The notes: generated from the sequence alone by a model not told the origin. Counted from the stretch's first letter, positions 1 through 9,051 are shown. The stretch: 64,000 nucleotides of DNA from Neobacillus mesonae (GCA_023715865.1 JAMBOW010000001.1:2418001-2482000); one strand, 5' to 3'. Program-made: numbers and translations.

Positions 1-461
1 TCCACTAAGGAAGCTTCTTTGCGATAAATGAACTGGGGATCATACCCATTAAGAAAATGATTAAAGCCAATCTCATTCTCCTCTTCCACTGCAGCAACAA
101 ATGCCACGTCGCCGTTATACAGTTCCTCTACCGTTCTTTCGATTAAGCTGATGCCTTCTCTTTGTCTGTTCATCACCTTTGAAGCTCCGATCATTGAACC
201 GATGCCGCTCCCGAGCAAAATTCCCAAAGGACCACCCAAGATTCCAATGATGGAACCGATAAGTCCGCCCTTAAAAGGAGTGGTGTCTGTTGCAGCACGA
301 GGACTGAACCCATCTTTAAATATGATGTTTCCTTGCTCCTTCTTGATGACGGCTGCTTCTAAAATTTTATATTGATCATGCTGCAGCTGTTTAGATTCAG
401 ACAGAACTTGGTAAGCTTTGCTGTCCTCATGAAATACGGCCACTACGATATTTTTATCCAT
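1..461 (-). CDS. DUF1269-like general stress/membrane protein, C-terminus cut by window edge
   Basis: The minus-strand frame starts at ATG 461 after a good ribosome site (GAGGTGG) and runs off the left edge without a stop, giving 153 residues. It begins MDKNIVVAVF and contains a Gly/Ile/Leu-rich stretch around residues 65-92 (GLIGSIIGILGGPLGILLGS) that could insert in a membrane or pack as a glycine zipper. The short N-terminal beta-rich domain followed by a glycine-zipper segment resembles DUF1269 proteins, which have no assigned biochemical function. The family call is from memory of the pattern and is tentative. Being a coding region is well supported by the start signal, the long open frame and sensible composition. 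Confidence 0.6.
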   Translation of the reverse strand, partial: MDKNIVVAVFHEDSKAYQVLSESKQLQHDQYKILEAAVIKKEQGNIIFKDGFSPRAATDTTPFKGGLIGSIIGILGGPLGILLGSGIGSMIGASKVMNRQREGISLIERTVEELYNGDVAFVAAVEEENEIGFNHFLNGYDPQFIYRKEASLV

Positions 462-581
462 AACGAGTTCCACCTCTCTTAGTAAATGTACACTTACAGT
501 AGAATTAACGCACTTTGCTCCGATTTATTCAGCTGTGCACACAAACAAGCTCATAAACAGATGACCCGCATATTAAAACTT

Positions 582-613
582 AAAAAAAGCCCGACAATGC
601 TTTAAGCATGTCG
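582..613 (-). terminator. Intrinsic terminator after clpP
   Basis: Read on the minus strand, a hairpin with arms CGACATGC and GCATTGTCG (one bulged base) is followed by a run of seven T. It lies 55 bases past the clpP stop and closes the sigma factor-clpP operon. Confidence 0.75.
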
Positions 614-667
614 AACTTTTATTTTAGATATATCGGCGTTGCAGCTTGGTTCAGTTCAACCCCATTG

Positions 668-1249
668 CTACGGTTTCGTTACGACCTTATCGACCAAGCC
701 GTATTCAACAGCCTCGACTGCACTCATGAAATAGTCCCGATCCGTATCCCTCTCGATCCGTTCGATCGGCTGGCCTGTCGAGTCCGCAAGAATTCGGTTA
801 AGCAGCTCGCGGTGTCTCAAAATACGGTCTGCCTGAATTCGGATATCTGATGCCTGACCGCGGCTTCCCCCCAGAGGCTGATGAATCATGATCTCACTGT
901 TCGGCAGGGCAAGTCGCTTTCCCTTAGTTCCAGCCGTTAACAGCATGGCTCCAAAGCTCGCAGCCATGCCTGTGCATATGGTAGATACATCAGGCTCAAT
1001 ATACTTCATGGTATCGTAAATAGAGAAACCTGCAGTCACGGAGCCTCCCGGGCTGTTGATATACATTTGAATATCCTTCTTCGGGTCTTCCGCTGTCAAA
1101 TATAACAGCTGCGCAACGATCAGATTAGCCATATGATCCTCGATTTCTCCCGAAACCATAATGATCCGGTCCTTTAAAAGCCTGGAGTAAATATCGTAAC
1201 TGCGTTCCCCCCGGCTTGTTTGCTCCACAACATAAGGAATGGTTTGCAT
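668..1249 (-). CDS. clpP: ATP-dependent Clp protease proteolytic subunit ClpP
   Basis: Serine peptidase of family S14. It forms the barrel-shaped proteolytic core that works with Clp ATPases to degrade unfolded or tagged proteins in the cytoplasm. The protein has 193 residues, normal for the family. The catalytic triad is visible at Ser98 (GMAASFGA), His123 (IMIHQPLGG) and Asp172 (DRDYFMSA). The start ATG follows an AAGGAGA ribosome site. It lies only 22 bases after an ECF-type sigma factor gene and ends at its own terminator, so the two are probably co-transcribed. That is not the usual solitary clpP context, so this may be a second, specialised ClpP, although no other copy can be seen in this window. 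Confidence 0.95.
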   Translation of the reverse strand: MQTIPYVVEQTSRGERSYDIYSRLLKDRIIMVSGEIEDHMANLIVAQLLYLTAEDPKKDIQMYINSPGGSVTAGFSIYDTMKYIEPDVSTICTGMAASFGAMLLTAGTKGKRLALPNSEIMIHQPLGGSRGQASDIRIQADRILRHRELLNRILADSTGQPIERIERDTDRDYFMSAVEAVEYGLVDKVVTKP

Positions 1250-1271
1250 TTGGCGTATCTCCTTCTTATTC

Positions 1272-2075
1272 CTATGCCACCATCTCTATCCTTGAAATCG
1301 AATACAGGCTGTTATAACCTGCATATGGGAGCTGTGAAGCCGTACCTGACGACATCGCCATACCCAGCACTTGCCCTGTGACCATCATGATATCAGCTGC
1401 ACCGCCAAGACCCAGCTCGATGATGCGCCCAGTGTCACCTGCACGGAAGGCACCCAAATAATCTTTGAGGCGTTCTGCTTCTTCTTCAGAGACTGGATAT
1501 GACAAGATTCCAGGTTCATCATCGTCTAACTGCCGCTGTCTCTCTTCACTAATGACCTCTCTTGCCCTGCGGAGGGCAGCCTTTACGGCTCCTTCCGTGG
1601 AATCAAGCAAATCAGCGATTTCTCTCGCTTTATAGTTAAACAGTTCGCAAAGAATATAGATCGTCCGCTGCCAATCCGTAAGCTCCGCAAGCAGCACACG
1701 AAATGCTTCTTCAATAGCCAGACCATCCTCCAGTTCAGCAGATGAAGCATAATCCTCCTGTAATAGCTGATCCAAAAGCTCGCTTCTTCTTGCTTCCTTA
1801 CGCAAGCCGTCGATCCATGCGTTGCGAGCCGTACGAATGAGATAAGCCTCCATCGAGAAGCCCTTTCTTATGCTCAGATCGGCTGCATGCGGCAGTATTT
1901 TTACGAAGACCTCCTGGCTTAAATCCTCAGCATCCCACTTCGATCCTGTTAGAGACAGGCAATATTTATACAGGGATGACATCATCCCGTGTGTCAGTTC
2001 AGCAGTCTGCAAATGGTCGTCACCACCCACGGACTTCACAGTATACCTATGTGGTTCGGATTCTACAAAGGCCAT
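1272..2075 (-). CDS. ECF-type RNA polymerase sigma factor with short C-terminal extension
   Basis: A 267-residue sigma-70 family protein. Region 2 (about residues 30-95, with [13 protein letters not shown] and [15 protein letters not shown]) would bind the -10 element and core polymerase. Region 4 (about residues 130-178, [15 protein letters not shown] then a helix-turn-helix ending in [10 protein letters not shown]) would bind -35. After residue 200, [23 protein letters not shown] resembles the start of a SnoaL-like domain as found in some ECF groups, but it is too short to be a full domain. The start ATG follows AAAGGGGGG. It is the first gene of a two-gene operon with clpP and has no neighbouring anti-sigma factor, so control may reside in the extension. 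The exact ECF group is not assigned. Confidence 0.85.
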   Translation of the reverse strand: MAFVESEPHRYTVKSVGGDDHLQTAELTHGMMSSLYKYCLSLTGSKWDAEDLSQEVFVKILPHAADLSIRKGFSMEAYLIRTARNAWIDGLRKEARRSELLDQLLQEDYASSAELEDGLAIEEAFRVLLAELTDWQRTIYILCELFNYKAREIADLLDSTEGAVKAALRRAREVISEERQRQLDDDEPGILSYPVSEEEAERLKDYLGAFRAGDTGRIIELGLGGAADIMMVTGQVLGMAMSSGTASQLPYAGYNSLYSISRIEMVA

Positions 2076-2172
2076 ATCGGGGCCCCCCTTTGTTTAGTCC
2101 TTTATAAGCACTTATAATTTGTAAACGTCTGAGACCGCCAGAAGGATACGTGAGATACAAGAAAATAACTGA

Positions 2173-3132
2173 CTAACGATTAACCGAAGTGTTCGCGGCC
2201 ATGCTTTGCTGAGCAGTCCGCTTCTTTTGCCTGTTCTTAAACAATATCCATTCCTTTAATGTATGCCAATTCGCCAAAATAAGGCCGGCAATGATGATTA
2301 CAGCTCCAAGCACCGTTAACATGGTCACACGTTCTCCATAAAACAGCATGCCGATCCCGAGTGCAATCATCGGGGAAATGTACAGCCAAGTCGAAGGAAA
2401 AAGCGGACCCGTTTTGGTAACTAAGTAATAAAAAAGGCTGTGTCCGATCATCGAACCAAATACCGTCAAATATAAAACCGATCCTGCTGCTCCTGTTGAT
2501 AGCAAAATACTCGGCTCTGGCTGCTCTGTAACAAAAGATACAACAAGCAGCATCAATCCGCCATAGAGCATCTGTGCGCCGTTTACGGCAAGCGGCGAAT
2601 GAGTGCTCAGCTTAGACCCCGTTGCTCCTGAATATACGGAGCCTGATGCATAAAAGACTTCTCCCACCAGGACGGCACAGGCTCCTGTCAGCCACATTCC
2701 GCCTGCTTCCATCGTCAGTTCGGGCACCAGGATGAGGATCACTCCGGCAAAAGCGGTTAAGCATCCCAATAAAGAGAGTGCGCCTGCCTTCTTTTTAAGA
2801 ACCCAAGCCTGGATCCATATAATCATGATCGGACCCGTAGCGGACAGCACAGCAGCCACGCCAGAGCTAATGTATTGTTCGCCATAGTAAAGTCCTGCAA
2901 AGGTCATGAACGTCAAACAGCTGCCGATAATGATAACTTCTTTTTGAAGCAAAAGTTTAAGACTTGTCTTTTTACTCCAGAGGCACCCTATAAACAAGAT
3001 TGCTCCAGCCAGACAGAATCTAATCCCTGCTGCATAAAAAGGCGGAACTCCCGCGTCATTCCCCACCTTGATCGCCAAAAAGGTTGTGCCAAAAATTAAA
3101 CACATGCTGATATAAGCCAATAACAAACGCAT
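2173..3132 (-). CDS. DMT-superfamily (EamA) metabolite transporter
   Basis: A 319-residue very hydrophobic protein with about ten predicted membrane segments arranged as two EamA repeats (roughly residues 5-140 and 150-290), the usual size and shape of drug/metabolite exporters in the plasma membrane. The basic C-terminal tail (RQKKRT) would face the cytoplasm. It is divergent from a MocR-type regulator gene 131 bases away, a very common pairing in Bacilli, so its expression is probably controlled by that regulator. The substrate cannot be read from the sequence. Amino acids or PLP-related compounds are plausible from the MocR link. The start ATG follows GAGGAGGATGG. Confidence 0.88.
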   Translation of the reverse strand: MRLLLAYISMCLIFGTTFLAIKVGNDAGVPPFYAAGIRFCLAGAILFIGCLWSKKTSLKLLLQKEVIIIGSCLTFMTFAGLYYGEQYISSGVAAVLSATGPIMIIWIQAWVLKKKAGALSLLGCLTAFAGVILILVPELTMEAGGMWLTGACAVLVGEVFYASGSVYSGATGSKLSTHSPLAVNGAQMLYGGLMLLVVSFVTEQPEPSILLSTGAAGSVLYLTVFGSMIGHSLFYYLVTKTGPLFPSTWLYISPMIALGIGMLFYGERVTMLTVLGAVIIIAGLILANWHTLKEWILFKNRQKKRTAQQSMAANTSVNR

Positions 3133-3159
3133 TCTCTTCCATCCTCCTCGTCTATTGCC

Positions 3160-3232
3160 ACATTGTAAGCGAATCGGAATAGAACAGAGGTGATATAATA
3201 GAACAGTTTATTATCTTTTTATCGTACAATGT
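3160..3232. promoter_or_regulatory. Divergent control region between EamA and MocR genes
   Basis: The two genes share a short intergenic region with symmetric elements. ACATTGTA at 3160-3167 and TACAATGT at 3225-3232 are exact inverted copies, each giving a TACAAT -10-like hexamer facing its own gene. Between them lies a second inverted repeat, ATAATA (3195-3200) and TATTAT (3209-3214), with an 8-base spacer, a candidate operator. Good -35 hexamers are not seen. Assigning these elements to the MocR regulator is inference. Confidence 0.4.
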
Positions 3233-3263
3233 AAAAAACACAGCCGTGAAAGAGGTGGGGGAA

Positions 3264-4781
3264 ATGAAAAACAAACGCTCGGAATTTCTGACAAAAGAAC
3301 CGCTGACGCAGCAAGTATATGACTATATTAGCCTTCGGATTAAACGTGGAGATTTTGCTGCGGATGCTCGGCTTCCTTCGGTGCGGACACTCGCGGAGCA
3401 GTTTGGCGTACACCGTCTTACCGTATTTAAATCATATCAACAGCTTGTCAAAGACCGTAAAATATATGCTAAAGACCGCTCGGGATATTTCGTGTGCCCA
3501 GCAGTAGATAACAAGGATGCTTCTAATCAAGGCCAGCATAGAATTCTTGCAGCAGCGATCAAAGCAGGACAGGATCATTCTCTAGAGATGCGGCTGCCTC
3601 CTACTGACAAACGAGGAAAAGCTTCGGCACCGTTCCTATCCTTGACTCAACGGACAAATGTGCTGTCCGCTCTGCATCAGCAGGAAGTACAGTTTCAATT
3701 CTCTAAAGCCCTGATTGATCCTTCCCTGCTGCCTAACGCTTATATGTCCGATTACGTCAAACAAGTATTTGATCTGTATCCCAAGCTGCTTGGAACCTAT
3801 TCAACCGTTCAAGGGGATGCTCAGCTTCGAGCTGTCATGGCAGAATATTTCAACAAGCGGCACCGCATGTTCTTATCCCCTGAAGATATCTTAGTCACTT
3901 CCGGAGCTACACAGGCTATTGATCTTGTCGCGCGAATGCTGATTAAGCCAGGAGATACAGTACTTGTGGAGAAGCCTACTTACAGTACAGCTATCGATAT
4001 TTTCAGACAGGCCGGAGCACGCATCGTTACTGTGGATATGCTTCCGGACGGCTATGATATGGAGCTGCTTGAGCGGATCGTGACGGAAGCAAGACCGCGG
4101 CTTATGTACGTCAATCCTACATTTCATAATCCGACGGGATATGTGCTTCCAGCCAATATACGTAAACAGCTTGTCGAGCTTGCAGAACAATATCAATTCA
4201 TTATTGCTGAGGATGACACAACGTACGATATGTATTTTGAAAAGGAACCGCCTCCGCCGATCTACAGCTATGATACCGAAGGCGTTGTTATGTATATTCG
4301 CAGCTTCAGCAAATACGTAGCTCCCGGCCTTCGTATTGCCTTTGTTTTATGTAAGCCTTGGCTTATGAAGGAAATGCTAACCCTTAAGTCGTTAACTGAC
4401 GGAGGCTCCCCTCTGCTCGGCCAAAAGATCTTCCTGCACTACTTTACTTCATCTCGTATGCAAACCCACATGGAGAAGCTTCGAATTGCCCTTTGCCTTC
4501 GCAAAGAAAAGATGGAGCATATGCTGGCAAAGACCGACTGGAGATGGGTCAGCCCTGACGGAGGCCTTGATCTGTGGGTCCAGCTCCCGAATCACGTCTC
4601 TTCTGTAGCACTGCTAGAGAAAAGCCTGGAACAATCCGTGGCATTCGTTCCCGGCCCCTTCTGTGATCCCAGCCCCCATGGATCGGAAGCTTATATCCGG
4701 CTGAGCTACTGTTATACGAGCGAAAAACAGATTGAGGAAGGTATGGAGCGTCTGCTTATGGCCTACGAGAATCTTCTTTAG
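3264..4781 (+). CDS. MocR/GntR-family PLP-dependent transcriptional regulator
   Basis: A fusion of an N-terminal GntR winged helix-turn-helix (about residues 10-75, with RLPSVRTLAEQFGVHRLTVF) to a fold-type I aminotransferase-like domain (about residues 130-500). The PLP-binding lysine is at residue 350 (SFSKYVAPGLR) and the NPTFHNPTGY motif lies upstream of it. MocR proteins sense PLP or amino-group metabolites and act on a divergent neighbour, here the EamA transporter. The ATG at 3264 is preferred over the in-frame GTG at 3246, because the ribosome site GAGGTGGGG sits between them at correct spacing to the ATG. That gives 505 residues, typical of the family. Confidence 0.93.
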   Translation: MKNKRSEFLTKEPLTQQVYDYISLRIKRGDFAADARLPSVRTLAEQFGVHRLTVFKSYQQLVKDRKIYAKDRSGYFVCPAVDNKDASNQGQHRILAAAIKAGQDHSLEMRLPPTDKRGKASAPFLSLTQRTNVLSALHQQEVQFQFSKALIDPSLLPNAYMSDYVKQVFDLYPKLLGTYSTVQGDAQLRAVMAEYFNKRHRMFLSPEDILVTSGATQAIDLVARMLIKPGDTVLVEKPTYSTAIDIFRQAGARIVTVDMLPDGYDMELLERIVTEARPRLMYVNPTFHNPTGYVLPANIRKQLVELAEQYQFIIAEDDTTYDMYFEKEPPPPIYSYDTEGVVMYIRSFSKYVAPGLRIAFVLCKPWLMKEMLTLKSLTDGGSPLLGQKIFLHYFTSSRMQTHMEKLRIALCLRKEKMEHMLAKTDWRWVSPDGGLDLWVQLPNHVSSVALLEKSLEQSVAFVPGPFCDPSPHGSEAYIRLSYCYTSEKQIEEGMERLLMAYENLL

Positions 4782-4922
4782 TGCCAGCCATCTTTGGAGT
4801 TTGGCAGGCCTGCAGCAAATCGGGACTTCATGCTTGAAGCTTAATTTCTGCAGAATTCGAATGTGTTCATGCTTAGCCGTGTCTTCAAATCAATGCTGGG
4901 CGCCTGATCCCGTATTTTGCGA

Positions 4923-5702
4923 TTAAGCTAATGTATACGTCATTCCAGTGCGTGCAAGTGAAATTCCCGCCATAAGATCATACGTCTTCCTTAGATCCAC
5001 ATCGTGAGACATATGCGTAAAAAGGGTATGCTTTGGCTTGACGATCTGAAGTAGCTCCTGCGCTTCCATCATGTCATACACAGAACGGGTGTGAAACTCC
5101 GCCAGTTCATGATAGAAGCTTGTCCCGAGTATCAGCAGGTCCAAATGATAGAGGTGCCTTCTTTCGTGGTCATTTAAGTTGATGGAATCCGAGCAATAAA
5201 CCCAGCTGTAGCCGTTCTTCTCCAGGCGGTATGCATAGGAGTATCCGTTTTTTCCATGATTGACCTTCCAGGTGTGAATCTGATAACCCGCCAGCTCAAC
5301 TCCTGCGTCGCAAGGAATCATGGAAATATGACGTGAGATCCATGGAAATTGGGACTGAATGGTTGTAAGGACCTCCTGTGGTCCATACAGCTCCCCTTTT
5401 TCTCCAAGCCACCTGCAGGCATCTGCCCACTCCGGCAGTCCTCCAATATGATCAAAATGCGGATGCGTTACTAGCATTGTCTTTAATTTACGCTTTCCCA
5501 GCAGCTCCAGTTGATGCAGAAAGTCTGGTCCTCCATCTATCATGAATTCTCCTTCTGCACCATGAACCAGCACAGAGGAACGGTATCTACGGTTAATTCC
5601 GGTGTCCCTGGCCTCCATACATACTTCACATTCGCAGTAAACCCGAGGTACTCCCATCGCGTCCCCTGTCCCAAGAAAGGTTAATTTATCGATCGCTGTC
5701 AT
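4923..5702 (-). CDS. PhnP-like metallo-beta-lactamase fold hydrolase
   Basis: A metal-dependent hydrolase of the MBL fold. The metal motif HPHFDHIGG (HxHxDH type) is near residue 80, and further histidines occur in HGKNGYSYAY and near the C-terminus (THMSHDVD). The opening LTFLGTGDAMGVPRV and the paired cysteines CECEVC are typical of PhnP-like phosphodiesterases, which cleave cyclic ribose phosphates or related phosphodiesters. No other phn genes are nearby, so the substrate is unknown. I chose ATG 5702 after GAGAGGATGAAAAGGGC. An in-frame ATG at 5768 overlaps the previous stop (ATGA type), but the 22 added residues do not look like part of the fold. Confidence 0.82.
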   Translation of the reverse strand: MTAIDKLTFLGTGDAMGVPRVYCECEVCMEARDTGINRRYRSSVLVHGAEGEFMIDGGPDFLHQLELLGKRKLKTMLVTHPHFDHIGGLPEWADACRWLGEKGELYGPQEVLTTIQSQFPWISRHISMIPCDAGVELAGYQIHTWKVNHGKNGYSYAYRLEKNGYSWVYCSDSINLNDHERRHLYHLDLLILGTSFYHELAEFHTRSVYDMMEAQELLQIVKPKHTLFTHMSHDVDLRKTYDLMAGISLARTGMTYTLA

Positions 5703-5760
5703 GCCCTTTTCATCCTCTCTCTTAAACCCTTCTGTCGAACTGTTATGCCCGATACTCTGC

Positions 5761-6204
5761 TCATCCACGGAGTTTTATCGTGAGCTCTTTACGTCCATCT
5801 GCTGCTTCTGTTTCCTCGACAACACTCCAGTTGAAAGCAAGCGAATTCTTAAGCTTTAGTACCTCCTCGGTACTCAGAACAAGCTGGTCGATAAGTCCTT
5901 CCCCTGCCTTAAAATCCTCTCCTGGTGTTAAATCGAACGTAATCGCGATCCAATTCTTAAGCCCGTTGTTCGTATTAAACGTGATCCGATATCCCTCCTG
6001 CACTGCCTCTTGAAGAGCTTCGCCGTGCTCCTTGGCGTAGGTAAGAAATGCTTCATATGTATAGTGAAGGCGTTCTGCTTTTTTAAATACAGAGAGGTCT
6101 TCGGTTTGAACTGCAGTAAGGATTTCTTCATCCTTGACACCGTAATGACGTGCATTCTCTAATAATATTGAGGTATACTGGGACAATTTAGCTTGATTTG
6201 TCAT
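5761..6204 (-). CDS. Hypothetical protein, 147 residues
   Basis: Not recognised. A soluble acidic protein with an alpha-helical first half (residues 5-75) and a beta-rich second half (GYRITFNTNNGLKNWIAITFDLTPGED, seen in two pieces around residues 76-103), ending in ELTIKLRG. There is no signal peptide or membrane segment. The start ATG follows AAGGAGTG. It is the first gene of a two-gene unit with the MBL hydrolase downstream, and the stop region overlaps the alternative upstream start of that gene. The clean start and tight spacing support a real gene. Confidence 0.7.
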   Translation of the reverse strand: MTNQAKLSQYTSILLENARHYGVKDEEILTAVQTEDLSVFKKAERLHYTYEAFLTYAKEHGEALQEAVQEGYRITFNTNNGLKNWIAITFDLTPGEDFKAGEGLIDQLVLSTEEVLKLKNSLAFNWSVVEETEAADGRKELTIKLRG

Positions 6205-6441
6205 GTTAAGTTACACTCCTTATTTTTTACGTATAGATGGATTCATCCCTTAGTGAAAATGCTAAATACAACCAGAGCACTATGAATATTATAAAATGAA
6301 TTGGCGTCTGATTTAAAGGACTTCAGTTCCCTACTTTTCTCGGTCTAACCGTTAACAGCAGGGAAAAATAAAACCCTGCACGCATCACACGTCAGGGTAA
6401 GTAGCAGCTGAATATGTGGTTTTGGCTTTGTGCACATACGG

Positions 6442-7506
6442 TTAGATCGATACCGGCATCGGATCACGCTTCAAATTGTTTTCCAGCATCCAGTTATCAT
6501 GATCATTAAATAGATAGGCACGATGAACAAGAACACGGACTTCCTGACCTACCGACAGCGTTTCTTTTTCGAGAGAGCGATAAGTTATCAGCTTATGCTT
6601 GCCTACTGTAACTTCCACGAGCCACTCGCTTCCACGGAAATGAAGAGCTTTAACCACCCCTTTTTCGGTTGCGGACAGAAGAGCAAATTCATTCTCTTTC
6701 CCCACTTCGATATATTCGGGACGAATCAGTGCCTTAGCATCGCTGGGTGCTGCCCCGTGGTCAAAGCCTTTCAGCTCACGAGCATTCTCTACGATAGTGG
6801 ATTCTCCGATAAAGGAAGCAACAAAAGGAGTTTCTGGCTGCTTGTAAATATCCCAAGGCGTCCCTTTCTGTTCTAATGCTCCTTGATTAATGATCATAAT
6901 TTCATCGGCTACTTCAATCGCTTCATCTTGATCGTGCGTAACAAAGATCGAAGTAATTCCAACCCGTTCAATCAATTCACGAAGCCATGAACGTAGTTCT
7001 TGTCTGATTTTCGCATCAATTGCGGCAAAAGGCTCATCCAGCAGCAGCAGCTGGGGTTCTGGTGCCAAGGCTCTTGCAAAAGCGACCCGCTGCCTTTGCC
7101 CTCCGGATAATTGATGAGGATATCGCTTCTCAAATCCGCTCAGACCCGTCAGTTCCACGAGCTCCATTACCCGATCATGGATTTGCGCTTTGGTTTGCTT
7201 CTTGACCTTAAGTCCAAAAGCTATATTTTCAAATACGGTCATATGTTTAAACAGCGCATAGCTTTGAAAAACAAAACCGATTCCCCGCTCCTGTGGAGGA
7301 AGGTCATTGACAAGCTGTCCATGGAAGCGGATTTCGCCTGCATCGGGATTTTCCAGTCCGGCTAAAATTCGCAGAATCGAAGTTTTGCCTCCACCGCTCG
7401 GTCCGAGTAAGCCGATAAGATGACCTTTTTCAATATCAAAGGAAACATCCTTAACCGCATGAAAATTGCCAAAATACTTGTTTAATCCGCGGACTTCAAC
7501 ATGCAT
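6442..7506 (-). CDS. cysA: CysA-type ABC transporter ATP-binding protein (sulfate/molybdate-like), orphan
   Basis: ATPase subunit of a CysA/PotA-like importer. Walker A is GPSGGGKT (residues 35-42), the signature is LSGGQRQRVAFARAL, Walker B is LLLLDEPFAAID, and the switch histidine is in FVTHDQDEA. A TOBE-type regulatory domain follows from about residue 240, with the conserved LIRPEYI element. At about 354 residues the length fits CysA. ATG 7506 is chosen because GGGGGATGGG precedes it; an earlier in-frame ATG at 7524 lacks a site. No permease or binding-protein gene adjoins it, so it must partner with subunits encoded elsewhere. The sulfate assignment is by family resemblance only. Confidence 0.85.
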   Translation of the reverse strand: MHVEVRGLNKYFGNFHAVKDVSFDIEKGHLIGLLGPSGGGKTSILRILAGLENPDAGEIRFHGQLVNDLPPQERGIGFVFQSYALFKHMTVFENIAFGLKVKKQTKAQIHDRVMELVELTGLSGFEKRYPHQLSGGQRQRVAFARALAPEPQLLLLDEPFAAIDAKIRQELRSWLRELIERVGITSIFVTHDQDEAIEVADEIMIINQGALEQKGTPWDIYKQPETPFVASFIGESTIVENARELKGFDHGAAPSDAKALIRPEYIEVGKENEFALLSATEKGVVKALHFRGSEWLVEVTVGKHKLITYRSLEKETLSVGQEVRVLVHRAYLFNDHDNWMLENNLKRDPMPVSI

Positions 7507-7634
7507 ATTCCCATCCCCCATCATATATTCCCTATTAAATCGCTAGGAATTACTTTATTTGATACTTTACCAAATATAGGGGGAATACGTCAATCATTTT
7601 AAATTATCATAAGACAAGCACTTTCGCCTTTTAC

Positions 7635-7676
7635 CGTTATGACAATGCAACGTTATGACAATGCAACGTTATGACA
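7635..7676. repeat. 16-bp tandem repeat, 2.6 copies
   Basis: The unit CGTTATGACAATGCAA occurs at 7635-7650 and 7651-7666, followed by a 10-base partial copy at 7667-7676. The two full copies are identical. It lies in the 282-base gap upstream of the cysA-like gene and downstream of the TetR gene. The gap has no convincing ORF. Confidence 0.9.
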
Positions 7677-7788
7677 GTTCACCGCTCTGAAGTATGTAAG
7701 CGTGAGTTGGCCCTTGAATTTAGAATTTGAGCGGGACTTCACATAAAAAGGAGTTCAGTTAAAGCGGCAGTTAGTTAGCATGTACGTA

Positions 7789-8370
7789 TCACAACCTGTT
7801 GCACATGATCTTCACGTGTGAAACAGCTTCTTGCCTTACGTCTTCGAATAATGAGCGGTCTTGGATGTAGTAGGAAATGAATCCGTGAATAGATAAAAAC
7901 AAACTGTGGGGTAATTTCATTTTTTCTTCTTCGGTGTAATCCCGATCATTCATATGATAACGGATAATGGTTGCAAATAACTCATAACACCTGTTCTGCT
8001 CTGCTCTGCAATAAGACAGGAGCTCTTCATCCCGAATCATGAACATAATTTCATATTGATAAGGATTTTCCAGACCAAAGCGAATAAATTCCATCATGAC
8101 ATGCTCAGGCTTGGACAACCCTTCCGTTGACCCTTTGGCCATGGCCTGCAGGAGCATCTGCCCCAAATGGTTAAAATCCTCAATCACAATCGCGTAAAAC
8201 AGTTCTGCTTTTTCCTTGAAGTGATAATATAAAGAACCATGACTGTACCCTAGATGCTGCCCAATACTACGCATGGAAATCGACCGGTACCCTTTCGTTA
8301 CGAATAGATGCCTCGCCGCTTCCAATATACGTTCCCTTGACAACTCCTGCTCCACTGCTCTTCTAGCCAT
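7789..8370 (-). CDS. TetR/AcrR-family transcriptional regulator
   Basis: A 193-residue regulator. The N-terminal helix-turn-helix covers about residues 10-58, with ILEAARHLFVTKGYRSISMR and LGYSHGSLYYHFKEKAELF, the hallmark TetR recognition helix. The C-terminal ligand/dimer domain is helical and not specific enough to name an effector. The gene starts three bases after the yvyE stop, with a ribosome site (GAAGGGGA) inside the end of yvyE, so the two are co-transcribed. What it regulates is not evident. Confidence 0.9.
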   Translation of the reverse strand: MARRAVEQELSRERILEAARHLFVTKGYRSISMRSIGQHLGYSHGSLYYHFKEKAELFYAIVIEDFNHLGQMLLQAMAKGSTEGLSKPEHVMMEFIRFGLENPYQYEIMFMIRDEELLSYCRAEQNRCYELFATIIRYHMNDRDYTEEEKMKLPHSLFLSIHGFISYYIQDRSLFEDVRQEAVSHVKIMCNRL

Positions 8371-8373
8371 ATC

Positions 8374-9006
8374 TTATTCCCCTTCAATAAAATAAAGCTG
8401 CTGTCCCTCCGTGATTACAGATTGACCTTGTGTTAGATCGATCACAAAATCTATAAAACGCTCTGCTTCACTATCGACCGGAAGACATGTCAGCCTGACT
8501 TTGTCAGTAAATGTTGTTTCTCCCATCCGAGTCTCTCTGCCTCTCAGCTCATTCTCCACTTTTCCAAGCCATGTGTAATCAATTTCCACAAACACTTCAC
8601 GGTGTAACACTTTTGTAATGGCTTCACCTGCTTCAATCGCAGTAACCGCTCCGTCAGTATATGCACGAATTAGGCCCCCTGCACCAAGCATAATGCCGCC
8701 AAAATACCTTGTAACAACAATGGCAACGTTTTTTAATCCTTGGTTTTTGATCACCTCCAGTATAGGTTTACCCGCTGTTCCGCTTGGTTCGCCGTCATCG
8801 GACTGCTTCTGAATCTCATCCCGCTCGCCAATCATGTAGGCAGAACAGTTATGCGTTGCATTCCAATGTTTTTTCTTGATTTCTTCAATAAAAGAGATCG
8901 CTTCCTCTTCGGTTTCAACCGGCTTTACATGACCAATGAACCGTGATTTTTTAATAACAATCTCTTTATCTCCCGGCTTTCGAACCGTACGGTAACGCTC
9001 TATCAT
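8374..9006 (-). CDS. yvyE: YigZ/IMPACT-family protein
   Basis: A member of the UPF0029/IMPACT family. The N-terminal domain carries the signature SDDGEPSGTAGKPILEVI and the nearby VTRYFGGIMLGAGGLIRAY; a C-terminal ferredoxin-like domain follows. Family members are proposed to bind ribosomes or nucleic acid, or to act in translation quality control, but the bacterial function is not settled. ATG 9006 (MIERYRTVRKPG) gives 211 residues, the normal length, and follows GAAAGGTAG. An in-frame ATG at 9066 would put the first residues inside the pgi terminator hairpin, so it is rejected. Operon with the TetR gene. Confidence 0.9.
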   Translation of the reverse strand: MIERYRTVRKPGDKEIVIKKSRFIGHVKPVETEEEAISFIEEIKKKHWNATHNCSAYMIGERDEIQKQSDDGEPSGTAGKPILEVIKNQGLKNVAIVVTRYFGGIMLGAGGLIRAYTDGAVTAIEAGEAITKVLHREVFVEIDYTWLGKVENELRGRETRMGETTFTDKVRLTCLPVDSEAERFIDFVIDLTQGQSVITEGQQLYFIEGE

Positions 9007-9051
9007 CTCTTCTACTACCTTTCTATTAACAGCTAACAGATTTATATTTTT

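Noticed and set aside
7635-7676. CRISPR array
   Set aside because: The units are directly adjacent with no spacers, only 16 bases long, and no cas genes are present in the window.
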